Source: Planctomycetota bacterium (GTDB taxonomy: Bacteria > Planctomycetota > Planctomycetia > Planctomycetales > Planctomycetaceae). From it: a DNA stretch of 44,347 nucleotides. The position numbers were made by a program, and so were the translations under genes. This document shows positions 1 through 11,010 of the stretch, one piece after another; position 1 is the first letter of the stretch, and each line of letters starts with the position of its first letter. A model generated the notes under the pieces. The model did not search any database. It was not told where the DNA came from and saw only the letters and a list, made by a program, of their open reading frames with translations. The stretch spans positions 1 to 44,347 of the forward strand of contig JAFEBS010000007.1 in the NCBI GenBank assembly GCA_018242525.1. Reading direction: 5' to 3'.

Positions 1-1716
<1,716 letters not shown>

Positions 1717-2090
1717 ACCATGATGGATGATTCGCGACGCCGGTTGCCCGACTGACTCGCGAGGTGGTGGCCCGCTACGGACAATTGTTGTGAGACAACT
1801 GTCACGAAATAAGTACAGATTGCATTGTTGCCAAATTGTAAAAGAGCGTTTGTGCTGACTCGTCTTCAAAACCCGCACTTGGCGGTTTCGAGACACTGAG
1901 AGCACTGACCAACTCGCTGGCTGGCCGTCGCTGGCACTCGCGTGCTGCGTGGGACGGATGATATGTTCCTGACCGCCGGAGATCAAGCGTCCGGGCTCTT
2001 CTTTTTTTGGAAGTTTTCAAAACTCGTCTCCAGAGCCTCTAAACGGCACTCTGGAACGATTTTACGTGTTGTTTCGGCAAAAATCGCCGG
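1717..2090. other. Gap upstream of the 23S rRNA gene
   Basis: This 374-base gap separates the 3' end of the AsmA-like gene from the 5' end of the 23S gene. Both lie on the minus strand. It must hold the promoter for the 23S transcript unless that RNA is read through from the protein operon. I see no tRNA, no 16S rRNA and no convincing ORF. The 3' half is AT-richer, with a possible -35-like TTTACA on the minus strand near 1845 but no good -10 partner. Confidence 0.6.
2029..2055 (-). terminator. Weak hairpin after the AsmA-like gene
   Basis: On the minus strand TCCAGAG and CTCTGGA form a 7-base stem around a 13-base loop, 36 bases past the stop codon of the AsmA-like gene. Only a short TTTT follows, several bases after the stem. 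It may be a weak terminator or a 3'-end stabilising hairpin for the glycosyltransferase/AsmA operon. The position supports this more than the structure does. Confidence 0.25.
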
Positions 2091-5000
2091 TCAACGACCC
2101 GTCGCTGGAGGGAACGGCTGGATCGCTCGCGGCATCGACCGCTGCGATTGGGGATCAAACGTCCCGAAGAACTGTTTCATTGCGTCGTCCAGTTCCGGAA
2201 GCGTCAGGATTCGAGTTTCGGGACTCCCCACATTCCCACTGACCTTCACTCCCATCCATCCACGACTCAGCAAATCCGCGATTTCGTGAATCACCGGGAT
2301 CCGAATCTGGTTTCGTGCCAACTTTGAGTAGAAGTCGAGTTGCATCGCGCCATCGAATTGCACATATCCCCTGCCCCGCAGACTGATTGCATTGCCACGC
2401 AGGTCGATCGTGTTGAAGTTGAAGCGGGAGTTCTGAATCGTATACAGCACGTCAGCCCGATCAAAGGCGACATCGTTGCGTGGATCTAACCCGAAGCTGC
2501 GAAACAACTTCACGAACAGCGGCAATTCATATAACGCCGCCGGCGCAATCACCAGATTGCCCTGGCCCCGAATCTGATCTTCGGATTTCCCCTTCCCCCA
2601 GAGGTACAGAAACCCGTTCATCGACCCTGCCAGGTTCGATTGTTCACGCAAGTACTGGCGTGCGTAGGTTTCCAGCTTTCCGCGATACAGGCCGATTCCC
2701 ACCCGGTATTCGGGTTCATTCTGCAGATTCGCGGTGGCATTGACCGTCAGCAGCCCATCAATCGCGTCACAACAAATCCGCTCTGACTGTGGAACAACTT
2801 CCGGCGACGGGGTTGCCATCTTCGCCGATCCCGCCGTAAACATCGAATTCTCTAACTTAAAAGGCCCCTTGATATTAGAGATTTGATGGGCCAATCCATT
2901 GGCGAGTCGGAAGACAGAAACAGAATCCAGATCCAACTGTCCAGTCAATTGAGTCTCTCGGTCGCTGCAGCGACCCTTCAATCCAATTCGCCCGTGGATG
3001 TCCTGGAATTGAATTCCCGCCGTGAGGCCGCAATCCGCCAGAACCATCTCAATATCCCAGAGCGCCGAAAGCGCCTTCGTTTTTCCCGCGGAAAGTATGA
3101 CCGCCCCCTGAGGGGTGGTCGAGAACGAAAATTTGCCCGTCGGCGCCAGTGCATCAAAGGCACGTTGCAGGGCTGTTGGCAACGCTTTGCGAAAAGTCAC
3201 ATTCGGAACCAGGTCGTCGACAATCAACTCCTCAAACGTCACTCGCCATGGCTCCCCGGGTGGGAAGCTTGCCCCCCCACGGGCTCGGATCCGGGTGTCA
3301 TCATGCCTGGCGGTAACTCCCTTACAGGTCAGTTGTGACCCGGCATACGAGAATTCCCCATCAATGGCGCGCATCGGCCAGGGGAAGCTTGCCATCAGGA
3401 TTTCGCCGTCTCGAACACGGATCCGCGGCAGATCGACTCGACAGGGCTGGCCCTGAATCCAGTGGATGCGAGCATCGACATCAAACTGGCCATTCGGTTG
3501 GAACTCGTGCCAGAGATTCTTCAGGGAACTCGGGATTGCCAGTTCCAAACTGCGGTCAAAGGCCCCGTTTTTGGCATGAATCTCCAGTTCCAATCGTCCC
3601 GGACCTGGTCCTTTCACGTAGTTTCCGTCGGCCGTGAGCGCCGTTTCGTCGTGATTCCCTGACAGTTTCTCAAAGGTGATGATTTCGTCAACCCACACAA
3701 TGTCTCCCTGCAACTGCTGAATTCGGTAGGGAAACCCTTTGAACGAGCAGGTACAGTTGCGAAGCTTCGTCCGCGACGACGAACGAAACTTCTCACCCAG
3801 TCCGGGAGCCTTCCACAACCGGTACCAGACGTCGTGCTTGCCCTGTAAGTCAAGGTCCGTCAATACCTTGCCGACAGCAGGCGGGCAGGCATCCAGCAAC
3901 GTGGAGTTGATCGGCACTCCTGCCCCCTTGATCACAAACTCGGATTCGTTTGCGGGGCCCGGATTCAGCACAAACCCCGAAATGGTGACGGGCACGCCAC
4001 TGGCCCTACCCTCCCCTTCGATTTCGATCAGTTGACCGCGCAGCCGGACGGTCCCCCGCACATCGCGGATCGGATACGGAAACTTTTCGTGTGCCACAGT
4101 CCCCTCAGAAAGGCGCAGATCTCCACTCCATCCCGGGGCGTCTGTATTTTGAGCGGAACTCAAATCCAGATCACATGTGCCGGTCAAGGCCAGAGAATTG
4201 ACCTGTCTGCGGACGGATTCAGGCAACCGAGCCTTCAGCGGTTCATCAATTTGAAAGTTGCGAACCTGCAGGTTCAGCCGCGGGGATTCGTTGGGTGCGA
4301 CCCGGGTATTCAGAAACAGTCGAGTCGCTCCGTTCTCGGCTCGAACGTCGCGGACGATGATCTGCCGCCCATCCGCAAACACCGATCCGCGGATTTCATA
4401 CAGCGGGAACGGCAGCAGGACGTTACTGAACTGTCCACTGTGGATTTCCGCCAATATCTGATACTGAAGTGGAGAGTCGGGGTCGGCCAGTTGCAGGCGA
4501 CAGTGCAAATCACACTCGCACTTCAACCCAAATGGACTGGGAACCGCCGACGACGGCAGCGGAACCTGCGATTGCAGACTGATTGGTACGGCGTTCACTC
4601 CCTGAGTCACATCGCGGGACCGGCGATCTGGAATCGGCATCGAGGCTGCCTGCGTCGCCGCCAGGCGATCCATCGCCCGTCGAGCGTCCTGCAGTTTTCG
4701 ATGGACAGCGGGTGACAGTTCGCCGATCAGATCCAGCAATTCGTCATCTACCGGCAGCCGCATCCATTTGGCTTCAAGCTTCAGCACGGGACTGTCCAGA
4801 TCCGCGTCGATCGTCAGAGACAGTGGTCCGGCAGGATCAATCTGTGCCGTCACGGCAGCGGTTAATTTGCGAAAGGCGGAAGGGACCGCTTTCACACTCA
4901 CGTCCGCCAGCTTCAACTTGCGAGTCGGGCGACGATCACGTTGCAGTTCGACAAAGATGGTTCCGTGCTCGATATGGATTTCCGGAACCGCCGCCGTCTT

Positions 5001-5399
5001 GTCGGTATTCCACTTCAGTCCCTGCCAGTTCCAGTCGCCGTCCCGTTGCCGAACCAACCGCATTTGGGGATTGATCAAACGCAGCCGAGTCAGCACGACT
5101 TTCTCAAACCGGGTCATTTGATCTTCGTCGATGGATATTACCGCTTCCGGGACAAACAACGCCGGCTCGACATCACCAGGAAGCTGAAACGACAGCCCGT
5201 GCAGGCGAATTCGGCCCAGGATGTCATAGTTCGCCAGATCCAGGGCAACCTTCACATCTGGCGCAACTTTTTGCAGGTGTTTCAGGACTTCGGCACGCAG
5301 AATGTCGTTGCTCTTTACAGTGAACCAGTACGCACCCCCCCCGATCACCACTGCGATCAGCAGCAGCAGCACGACCATCCATTTGAGGATCGAGCTCAC
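2091..5399 (-). CDS. AsmA-like envelope protein
   Basis: A 1102-residue protein with one membrane segment near the N-terminus (about residues 6-26, KWMVVLLLLIAVVIGGG), then a long periplasmic region rich in beta-strand patterns. The C-terminal part, around residues 850-1060, resembles the AsmA-like C-terminal region of TamB/YhdP-type proteins (GRGYVQFDG, KVSGNVGSPET). Relatives form long hydrophobic grooves implicated in lipid transport between membranes. The GTG start at 5399 is chosen because it overlaps the TGA of the upstream glycosyltransferase gene in a GTGA junction, has GGAG just upstream, and sits directly before the membrane segment. The open frame extends further upstream but lies inside the glycosyltransferase gene. 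The pairing suggests a role in envelope lipid or glycan handling, which is inference. Confidence 0.85.
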   Translation of the reverse strand: MSSILKWMVVLLLLIAVVIGGGAYWFTVKSNDILRAEVLKHLQKVAPDVKVALDLANYDILGRIRLHGLSFQLPGDVEPALFVPEAVISIDEDQMTRFEKVVLTRLRLINPQMRLVRQRDGDWNWQGLKWNTDKTAAVPEIHIEHGTIFVELQRDRRPTRKLKLADVSVKAVPSAFRKLTAAVTAQIDPAGPLSLTIDADLDSPVLKLEAKWMRLPVDDELLDLIGELSPAVHRKLQDARRAMDRLAATQAASMPIPDRRSRDVTQGVNAVPISLQSQVPLPSSAVPSPFGLKCECDLHCRLQLADPDSPLQYQILAEIHSGQFSNVLLPFPLYEIRGSVFADGRQIIVRDVRAENGATRLFLNTRVAPNESPRLNLQVRNFQIDEPLKARLPESVRRQVNSLALTGTCDLDLSSAQNTDAPGWSGDLRLSEGTVAHEKFPYPIRDVRGTVRLRGQLIEIEGEGRASGVPVTISGFVLNPGPANESEFVIKGAGVPINSTLLDACPPAVGKVLTDLDLQGKHDVWYRLWKAPGLGEKFRSSSRTKLRNCTCSFKGFPYRIQQLQGDIVWVDEIITFEKLSGNHDETALTADGNYVKGPGPGRLELEIHAKNGAFDRSLELAIPSSLKNLWHEFQPNGQFDVDARIHWIQGQPCRVDLPRIRVRDGEILMASFPWPMRAIDGEFSYAGSQLTCKGVTARHDDTRIRARGGASFPPGEPWRVTFEELIVDDLVPNVTFRKALPTALQRAFDALAPTGKFSFSTTPQGAVILSAGKTKALSALWDIEMVLADCGLTAGIQFQDIHGRIGLKGRCSDRETQLTGQLDLDSVSVFRLANGLAHQISNIKGPFKLENSMFTAGSAKMATPSPEVVPQSERICCDAIDGLLTVNATANLQNEPEYRVGIGLYRGKLETYARQYLREQSNLAGSMNGFLYLWGKGKSEDQIRGQGNLVIAPAALYELPLFVKLFRSFGLDPRNDVAFDRADVLYTIQNSRFNFNTIDLRGNAISLRGRGYVQFDGAMQLDFYSKLARNQIRIPVIHEIADLLSRGWMGVKVSGNVGSPETRILTLPELDDAMKQFFGTFDPQSQRSMPRAIQPFPPATGR

Positions 5400-6685
5400 G
5401 CGGGGGACTCCGGAAGGATTGGATTCACCAGTTTCCAGCGGGTTAATATCGACCGGGCCACGACGGCCGCCAGAACGGCCAGCGGATATTCTGCCGGCAG
5501 TCGATAACGCAGCGAACCGACAAACAGCAGATGCAAGGCGGCAAACAACAGCACCGGCCCCGCCGTGATCACCAGGAACGGCAGATTCCCTCGAGCCAGC
5601 CAGAGGCCGCCGATGGCCAGGACCAGCAGGGGCAGCGATGTCAGGCAAACGATTGCCTTCAGGCGCCAATCCTGAAACTGCGCCGCATTCGGGACCAGAC
5701 TCCAGTATCGCTGCTGCTTTTGGGCCGCCAGCCACACAGCCCGCCCCGGATTCCGGGCGGCGAATTCCAGGGCTCGACGGCGATATTCGCGATCCATTTC
5801 GTATTCCGACATCCGAGTCATCAGCTTGTCGTCTTCAAAGAACCGCATGTCGCTGTCCCCCCTGGCAGAGGGATTCAGTCCGTCGTACAAACTCGGTCCG
5901 ACCCACAGGGTCGTGGGAATCAGATGCCCGGTGACGCAGTAGTTGCGAATGGTCCAGGGAGACATCGACACGACAACGCCCAGTAGGATTCCGGCCGTAC
6001 TCTGCACGAGCCTGGCCCGGGACCACTTCCGTCGGCACAGGAATACAACCGCCAGGGCGATCAATGTCCCGACATAGAGCCAGGTCGGCCGAACCATGGT
6101 CGCCAGGCCAATCAGGGTGCCGGCCATCAAAGCAGCACGAACCGTGGCTGTTGGCCCGCCGGGCGAGAGCTTTCGCGTCATCCGCGCGATGGAAATCAAG
6201 CTTAGCAGCAATGCTGCGGCAAAGGCCGTTTCGCTCAGGATCAGCACGCTGAACAACACCAACGTGGGAGAGATCGCCGTATAGATCGCTGCGATCAACC
6301 CGGTCGTTTCGTCCGCCAATTCGGATCCCAACCAATAGGTCAGACCACATGTGACAGTCCCCAGACACGCCAGCAGGCAGCGAGCCGCCATCGCACTTTC
6401 GCCGAACGCGAATTGCGACAACGCCAGCACCACAGAAAACCCGGGGACTCGCTCGACGTATCGCGGCGGATCGTAAATGGCGTAAGCCTCTCCGGCCACG
6501 AGATGTTGCGCCAATTCCCAGTACCCTTCGGCGTCGCCGGCGATCAGACATAGTCGAGCGGGCGGCTGGTCGACCTGGTGCTGCACCGCAATGGCGAGAC
6601 TCAAGCGTACCGCGAGCGCAACCACCAGCGTGAAGAGCAGGCAGCGATTGGCTGGGACCGCGTCGAGCAGCCTCGATCGGTTCAT
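5396..6685 (-). CDS. Multi-pass membrane glycosyltransferase (family 39/ArnT-like)
   Basis: A 429-residue protein with about ten hydrophobic segments. It fits the GT-C fold glycosyltransferases that use a lipid-linked sugar donor at the outer face of the inner membrane. After the first membrane segment (about 17-33) comes an acidic loop motif DAEGYW (51-56), then RVPGFSVV, as in the first periplasmic loop of family 39 enzymes. RPTWLYVG and SPWTIRNY follow in later segments. Start: ATG at 6685 has a GGGGGG tract about nine bases upstream. An ATG nine bases earlier (6694) and a TTG at 6745 are alternatives with poorer spacing. It is the first gene of a pair and overlaps the AsmA-like gene by four bases. 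The acceptor substrate cannot be told from sequence. Confidence 0.8.
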   Translation of the reverse strand: MNRSRLLDAVPANRCLLFTLVVALAVRLSLAIAVQHQVDQPPARLCLIAGDAEGYWELAQHLVAGEAYAIYDPPRYVERVPGFSVVLALSQFAFGESAMAARCLLACLGTVTCGLTYWLGSELADETTGLIAAIYTAISPTLVLFSVLILSETAFAAALLLSLISIARMTRKLSPGGPTATVRAALMAGTLIGLATMVRPTWLYVGTLIALAVVFLCRRKWSRARLVQSTAGILLGVVVSMSPWTIRNYCVTGHLIPTTLWVGPSLYDGLNPSARGDSDMRFFEDDKLMTRMSEYEMDREYRRRALEFAARNPGRAVWLAAQKQQRYWSLVPNAAQFQDWRLKAIVCLTSLPLLVLAIGGLWLARGNLPFLVITAGPVLLFAALHLLFVGSLRYRLPAEYPLAVLAAVVARSILTRWKLVNPILPESPA

Positions 6686-6873
6686 CTGGAGCATCCCCCC
6701 GGATCGCCCTGGAAAAAAGCGGCGGATCGTATTCGCAATTGGCAAAAAGGGTCAATATGGGATTGAATCGACGAAAGTGAAGCACTCACCGCTTCTTATG
6801 TGTTCCCTCTTGGTTTGGGACAAGTTGTTCGGGTAGGATAGCGACAGGACGTCCGTGGAAAGGAGGGATGGCG

Positions 6874-7332
6874 ATGAGTTCTGTGCCGGCAACACTGGTC
6901 ACGACAACGGATCTGACCGCAGAGCGCAACGACGATGCCGTCAGGACCATCCTGTTCTTCGACGGGGTCTGCGGCCTGTGTAACAAGGCGGTGGACTTCG
7001 TGCTGGCACGTGACCAGGCAGGAACCATCAAATTTGCTCCTCTGCAGGGAGACACCGCGCGGCAACTGCTGACTCCGGCCGATCTGGCGGACCTGAACAC
7101 GATGGTCTTGTGGGTCGACGGTCAGTCGTATCGCAAATCGGCCGCAGCCGTACGGATCCTGTGGAGGCTGCATTGGGGTTGGCGAGCGACGGGAACGCTC
7201 CTGTGGCTGATCCCCCTCCCCCTGCGAAACGTGGGCTATACCCTGGTTGCCAGAAACCGGTATCAATTCTTCGGCAAGAAAGAAACGTGCCGGATGCCAT
7301 CCGCCGCCGAGAGACTGCGGTTTCTACCGTGA
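6874..7332 (+). CDS. DCC family thiol-disulfide oxidoreductase (DUF393)
   Basis: A 152-residue protein whose core starts with LFFDGVCGLCNKAVDFV (about 28-44). This is the signature D-x-x-C-x-x-C of the DCC family (D30, C33, C36), a small thioredoxin-like group. A typical second half follows (FAPLQGD, ALRILW-like AAVRILWRL, NRYQFFGK). The family is predicted to exchange thiols and disulfides; substrates are unknown. Start: AGGAGG at 6861-6866 is one base from an ATG at 6868 but seven bases from the ATG at 6874, so 6874 is preferred. It is divergent from the glycosyltransferase gene and converges with the next gene, whose stop lies only nine bases away. Confidence 0.88.
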   Translation: MSSVPATLVTTTDLTAERNDDAVRTILFFDGVCGLCNKAVDFVLARDQAGTIKFAPLQGDTARQLLTPADLADLNTMVLWVDGQSYRKSAAAVRILWRLHWGWRATGTLLWLIPLPLRNVGYTLVARNRYQFFGKKETCRMPSAAERLRFLP

Positions 7333-7341
7333 TTGACGCCG

Positions 7342-9444
7342 TTATTTCGCCGGCGATTCGATGACCGGCGGTACCGGGGCTCTCTTTTTCGCGGCTTCTT
7401 CGTTCTCTTCGATTGAGTGTTTGACGTACTCCCCGAACCAACGGAAGTACCCTTCCTCGAATGACAGCGCGAACTTCATTCCGGTGTCGTTGGGCCGCAC
7501 TTCAAACCGGACAGTGTTGGGAAGATCCCGCAACAGGTCGCCGCGTTGCTCCGCCTTTTCGTCAGCAGGTGACTTCGCCTTCACAGGTGAATCCTTCGTT
7601 CCCGCCTGTTGAATGGCGTTGACCGGTGCCGAGGCCCCGATGCCACGGACCATCAACTGAACGGGACTTTTGCTGCGCCCGGTGGCTGGCGATCCATTCG
7701 GCCTGGCAAGACTCGCCACGACTTGAGATTTGAACCACTCGGGGCACGTTGCATCGTGGGCGGGCCCGACCGCCAGCCAGATCGATTGTGGCGTCGCGAC
7801 CAGCCAGACTGCGTTCTTCGCTCCCGGAACGATTCCCTTGGTCGTCTGCGGAACAATTCGCTTGGTGCCGTCCGGTTGGACCACGTCACGTACACTGTTG
7901 ATGATGATCTCTGTTTCCACAGCGGGTTGATTCAATCCGGGCAGATCCGGATCCTGCCATAGAAGTCCGCTCATCAAGAGCAAGAGCAGCGTTTCCTGCG
8001 GCGAATCGATCGTCGTCAACGTCCGATGCACGGGAAATCCTTCAATCGAATCCACGGCCAGTTCAAACAGTGGCGGATTCGATTGAGCGGCAATCATCTG
8101 CTGCAGTTGCTCGGGGAACTCAGCGCCTCCCGCGACTTTCACGGCGAATAGTCCATCGTTCCAAGTGGGGTTGCTTGTGTACAGATCGATCTGACCCGAA
8201 TCAATCGTCTGGGCGATCACCCGGACTACGGCTGCGGTGTCCGCGTGCGCAATCGATTGAGCCTGCCGATACAGCGCATCCGCGAGAGGCTTCCAGGCCT
8301 TTTGCGGCAACGGAAACGAGGTCGTGGCAGCAAAGATGGCGTCGTCCGTGGTCAGGTGGGCAAACGGGTTCCTCTTGCCCACGATCCCGTTGCAGAATCT
8401 GGCAAACTTGCCGTCTTTGGGCCCCACCAGTTCCGGTTCCACATGAATGGTGTGCGTGCTGGAATCGACGTGTCCCGTGATGCGAAATTCATCCACGTGC
8501 GAGACCACCAAATCCATCAGTTCCAACTGAACGGAAGCAAACATGGTCCGCAGACGGAAACTGAGTTCCGATTCGTCATCCCGTTGCTGAAACTGGGCGG
8601 CGTACGCCAGCTTGAACATCGGGGCCAGCCCGTCGCGCACAAACTCGGGCAGGCCTTTTCGATAGAGCGAATAGACAAACCCGTTCTTTCCCAGCGACGT
8701 CCGGGCCAGCCGCCCGAAGTCGGGATAGTGCCGGTCAAAGTTGTGGACTTTGCTGTCATGAGCCACGACCATAAAATAGGTCCCGACAAAACCGACCCGC
8801 GCACCGGCCTCATTGTCGATCTGGTACCAACCCGGCTGAGATTCCACGGCCGTCAATTCGGTCCCGTCCTTCTGCAGCAATTCCCGCAATGAGGACATGA
8901 GCTGGTCTTGATCCTTGACGGGGAGACAAATGACCAGCGTCGCATTTTCGACGAACATCGCGGCCAGAGTTCCCAGCAATGCCTCTGGATCCGTCAGGCT
9001 CTCAAGCCCGATCTCGGGCGACACTGGCGATTCCGTCGTTGTCGCCGCTTCGGCGGGAGATTCGGCGCCATCGGAATCCTCGGGGGCTCCTTCGGCCTCA
9101 GGGACATTCGCCGTGGCAAACCAGTTCGGATAGCTCATGGCACCAAACGGCCGAGTCGTATCCAGCCCGGGCGAATTGCAGAATTTGACAACGGATTCGT
9201 CGTTTCCCAGAAAGGCGAACAGCAGTTTTTCGCTGTTTTCATAGGCCGCCGCCTCACCGACGGACGCGGCCCGGGCCAGTAATCGATCCAGGCTGGCAAA
9301 CGCCACCAGGCCCAGCGGATGATCCTCGGCAACTCCGCGAGGTGCAGGCTTGCCGTCGGTGCCCAGCACCAGACCAGGAAAGAACACGAGGACAATCAGC
9401 AGAACATTTCGCAGACCGATATCAACCGCGCGCGACTTCAACAT
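7342..9444 (-). CDS. Large secreted protein, function unknown
   Basis: A 700-residue protein with an N-terminal export signal: a basic start, then a hydrophobic run around residues 14-27 (LLIVLVFFPGLVLG). The rest is soluble, with no membrane segment and no catalytic motif I recognise. A Glu/Ala/Ser/Thr-rich linker lies at about 105-135 and the C-terminus is charged and proline-rich. The general pattern resembles large secreted planctomycete proteins of unknown function. Start: ATG at 9444 follows GGAGGGCGGAGCC, and the open frame continuing to 9489 has no better start. It appears to be a single-gene unit with the upstream gap 9445-9622 as promoter region. It converges with the DCC gene with a nine-base gap. 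Confidence 0.75.
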   Translation of the reverse strand: MLKSRAVDIGLRNVLLIVLVFFPGLVLGTDGKPAPRGVAEDHPLGLVAFASLDRLLARAASVGEAAAYENSEKLLFAFLGNDESVVKFCNSPGLDTTRPFGAMSYPNWFATANVPEAEGAPEDSDGAESPAEAATTTESPVSPEIGLESLTDPEALLGTLAAMFVENATLVICLPVKDQDQLMSSLRELLQKDGTELTAVESQPGWYQIDNEAGARVGFVGTYFMVVAHDSKVHNFDRHYPDFGRLARTSLGKNGFVYSLYRKGLPEFVRDGLAPMFKLAYAAQFQQRDDESELSFRLRTMFASVQLELMDLVVSHVDEFRITGHVDSSTHTIHVEPELVGPKDGKFARFCNGIVGKRNPFAHLTTDDAIFAATTSFPLPQKAWKPLADALYRQAQSIAHADTAAVVRVIAQTIDSGQIDLYTSNPTWNDGLFAVKVAGGAEFPEQLQQMIAAQSNPPLFELAVDSIEGFPVHRTLTTIDSPQETLLLLLMSGLLWQDPDLPGLNQPAVETEIIINSVRDVVQPDGTKRIVPQTTKGIVPGAKNAVWLVATPQSIWLAVGPAHDATCPEWFKSQVVASLARPNGSPATGRSKSPVQLMVRGIGASAPVNAIQQAGTKDSPVKAKSPADEKAEQRGDLLRDLPNTVRFEVRPNDTGMKFALSFEEGYFRWFGEYVKHSIEENEEAAKKRAPVPPVIESPAK

Positions 9445-9622
9445 GGCTCCGCCCTCCAAACTGTTCCAGTGACGATCCTTCTCCTTCACCGACGGGACTA
9501 ATTAATACTGTTTTGTCTTAGTCTCGGCGATTGAAAGTCGGCTTGGAAATCCTGTTTTTTCTGAGATTCTTTGAGAACTGCCACCGCGGGCCACCACTCA
9601 GGCCAGTTCTTACTCGCGAGTT

Positions 9623-10735
9623 CTACTCCTCAATCCGTTCGCCGCCGTTGATGGTTGCCATTCTTCGCAACAGTTCTGAATCAGTGTCTGAAGACAGGAA
9701 TCGGACGCTGCCGTCCACCATCAAACCCATCGCCCCCAGGCTGTGATACGACGACATCCATCCCGACGACTCGCCCGGCCGCGTGCCATTCCGATTGATG
9801 CCCGTCGGCTGGACTGCGCAGTTCACATCACGTGGTTCGGTCCAGACGATTTGCGCGCCGCAGGCTTCAACGACCATCAGCGTGTTGCTGGTTCCGTCCG
9901 CAACGTCCTTAAACGTCGTTCCTCGCGGGGTGTCGCCGACGGTTCCGGTCCCCGTCAGCATTGAATACGCAGTAAACCATTCCCCTTCGGCATACTGCGG
10001 AATGTAACACGACGGGCAAACATACAGCGGCAGGCGAGTTCGCGCGAGTGTAAGATTGGGAACATGATCCCAGGCCACACGACGATCGTATTGCCGATGA
10101 ATCTGACTTTGTTCACAAAACGGCAGAATCGCAATTCGCCACGAGACCGGCGGATCATTGTTGACCCCGGGAGGAAATGCCCCCAATGAATCATGGTGGT
10201 TGTGTAACCCGAGTCCGATCGCTTTCAGGTTATTCCGGCACTGGCTGCGCCGCGGTGCCTCGGACGAACACCCCGCGTACCAGGCATGTACCAGAATCCC
10301 AATCACACAGGCTGCGGCCAGGCACAGCCCGAACCACTGCAGTCTCTCGAACCACGTTCCTTCAACCAGGACCTTTGACAAACAGATTGCGATTCCTGCG
10401 ACGGAGACGGTGAGCACTGCCCCACCAAGGATCTGCAACCAGTCGTTACTGTCGTACACCGGGTACGTGCAATAGCCATAAAATGCAATGAAACCACTAA
10501 TACCAATCGCGGCAATCCAGCCATGAATTTCCTCAGGCCGGACCGACTTCCACCGTCTGAGCCGGGAAACCATGATCCCGAACTCGATCAATCCCCAAGC
10601 CAACAGAATCAGTCGTGCCACGATGACTCGCGGGTAATCCGGCGGCATGGGTGGGAACGGGGATTCCATCGGTGTTGCCACGCAAATCAGATTGAAACAC
10701 CACCCTTGGCATGGGTTGAGTTGCAGTAACTTCAT
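9623..10735 (-). CDS. DUF1559 protein with four-helix membrane N-terminus
   Basis: A 370-residue protein. The C-terminal half is a DUF1559 domain, a family greatly expanded in planctomycetes. It shows RRSQCRNNLKAIGLGLHNHH at about 162-181, then FPPG, the VADGTSNTLMVVE block and the final DGSVRFLSS strand. Normal DUF1559 proteins start with a type IV prepilin-like signal and one helix. Here the N-terminal part instead has four hydrophobic segments (about 36-56, 72-90, 100-121, 133-153). Start: ATG at 10735 overlaps the stop of a possible 17-codon leader ORF. GTG at 10813 and ATG at 10669 are possible alternatives. The function of DUF1559 is not established. Confidence 0.75.
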   Translation of the reverse strand: MKLLQLNPCQGWCFNLICVATPMESPFPPMPPDYPRVIVARLILLAWGLIEFGIMVSRLRRWKSVRPEEIHGWIAAIGISGFIAFYGYCTYPVYDSNDWLQILGGAVLTVSVAGIAICLSKVLVEGTWFERLQWFGLCLAAACVIGILVHAWYAGCSSEAPRRSQCRNNLKAIGLGLHNHHDSLGAFPPGVNNDPPVSWRIAILPFCEQSQIHRQYDRRVAWDHVPNLTLARTRLPLYVCPSCYIPQYAEGEWFTAYSMLTGTGTVGDTPRGTTFKDVADGTSNTLMVVEACGAQIVWTEPRDVNCAVQPTGINRNGTRPGESSGWMSSYHSLGAMGLMVDGSVRFLSSDTDSELLRRMATINGGERIEE

Positions 10736-10785
10736 AATAGTCCAAGACCAGTCTCGCCGCACAACAAGGCCCCAAAGATCTTCAT
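10732..10785 (-). CDS. Possible 17-residue leader peptide
   Basis: A short ORF (MKIFGALLCGETGLGLL) begins six bases after a good Shine-Dalgarno sequence (CGGAGG). It ends with TGA overlapping the ATG of the DUF1559 gene (ATGA). The main gene itself has no Shine-Dalgarno sequence before that ATG, so translation could be coupled from the leader. The ORF is too short for any homology claim and could be chance. Confidence 0.35.
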   Translation of the reverse strand: MKIFGALLCGETGLGLL

Positions 10786-11010
10786 TGCCTCCGGGCGAGA
10801 TCGCACTGTACACACGAGATCTTATCGCTTGGGTTCTTGAGGAGCCCCGGACCTCACGGCATCGGGCTTACGTGAAGAATGGGACGATCGCACGCTGTCC
10901 CCGCTTGACGATCTCCGGTTTACCACCGAAGATCGTGGCATTGCGAAGGGATTCTGAGGAAACTCGTCGCCAACACCTTGGATCGCTGATCGTTTATGGA
11001 AAGACACCGG

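Noticed and set aside
5400..5735. N-terminal extension of the AsmA-like frame to 5735
   Set aside because: It overlaps the glycosyltransferase gene in another frame, reads as Gly/Ala/Arg-rich shadow sequence and lacks a start with good ribosome-binding spacing. The GTG at 5399 sits directly before the membrane segment.
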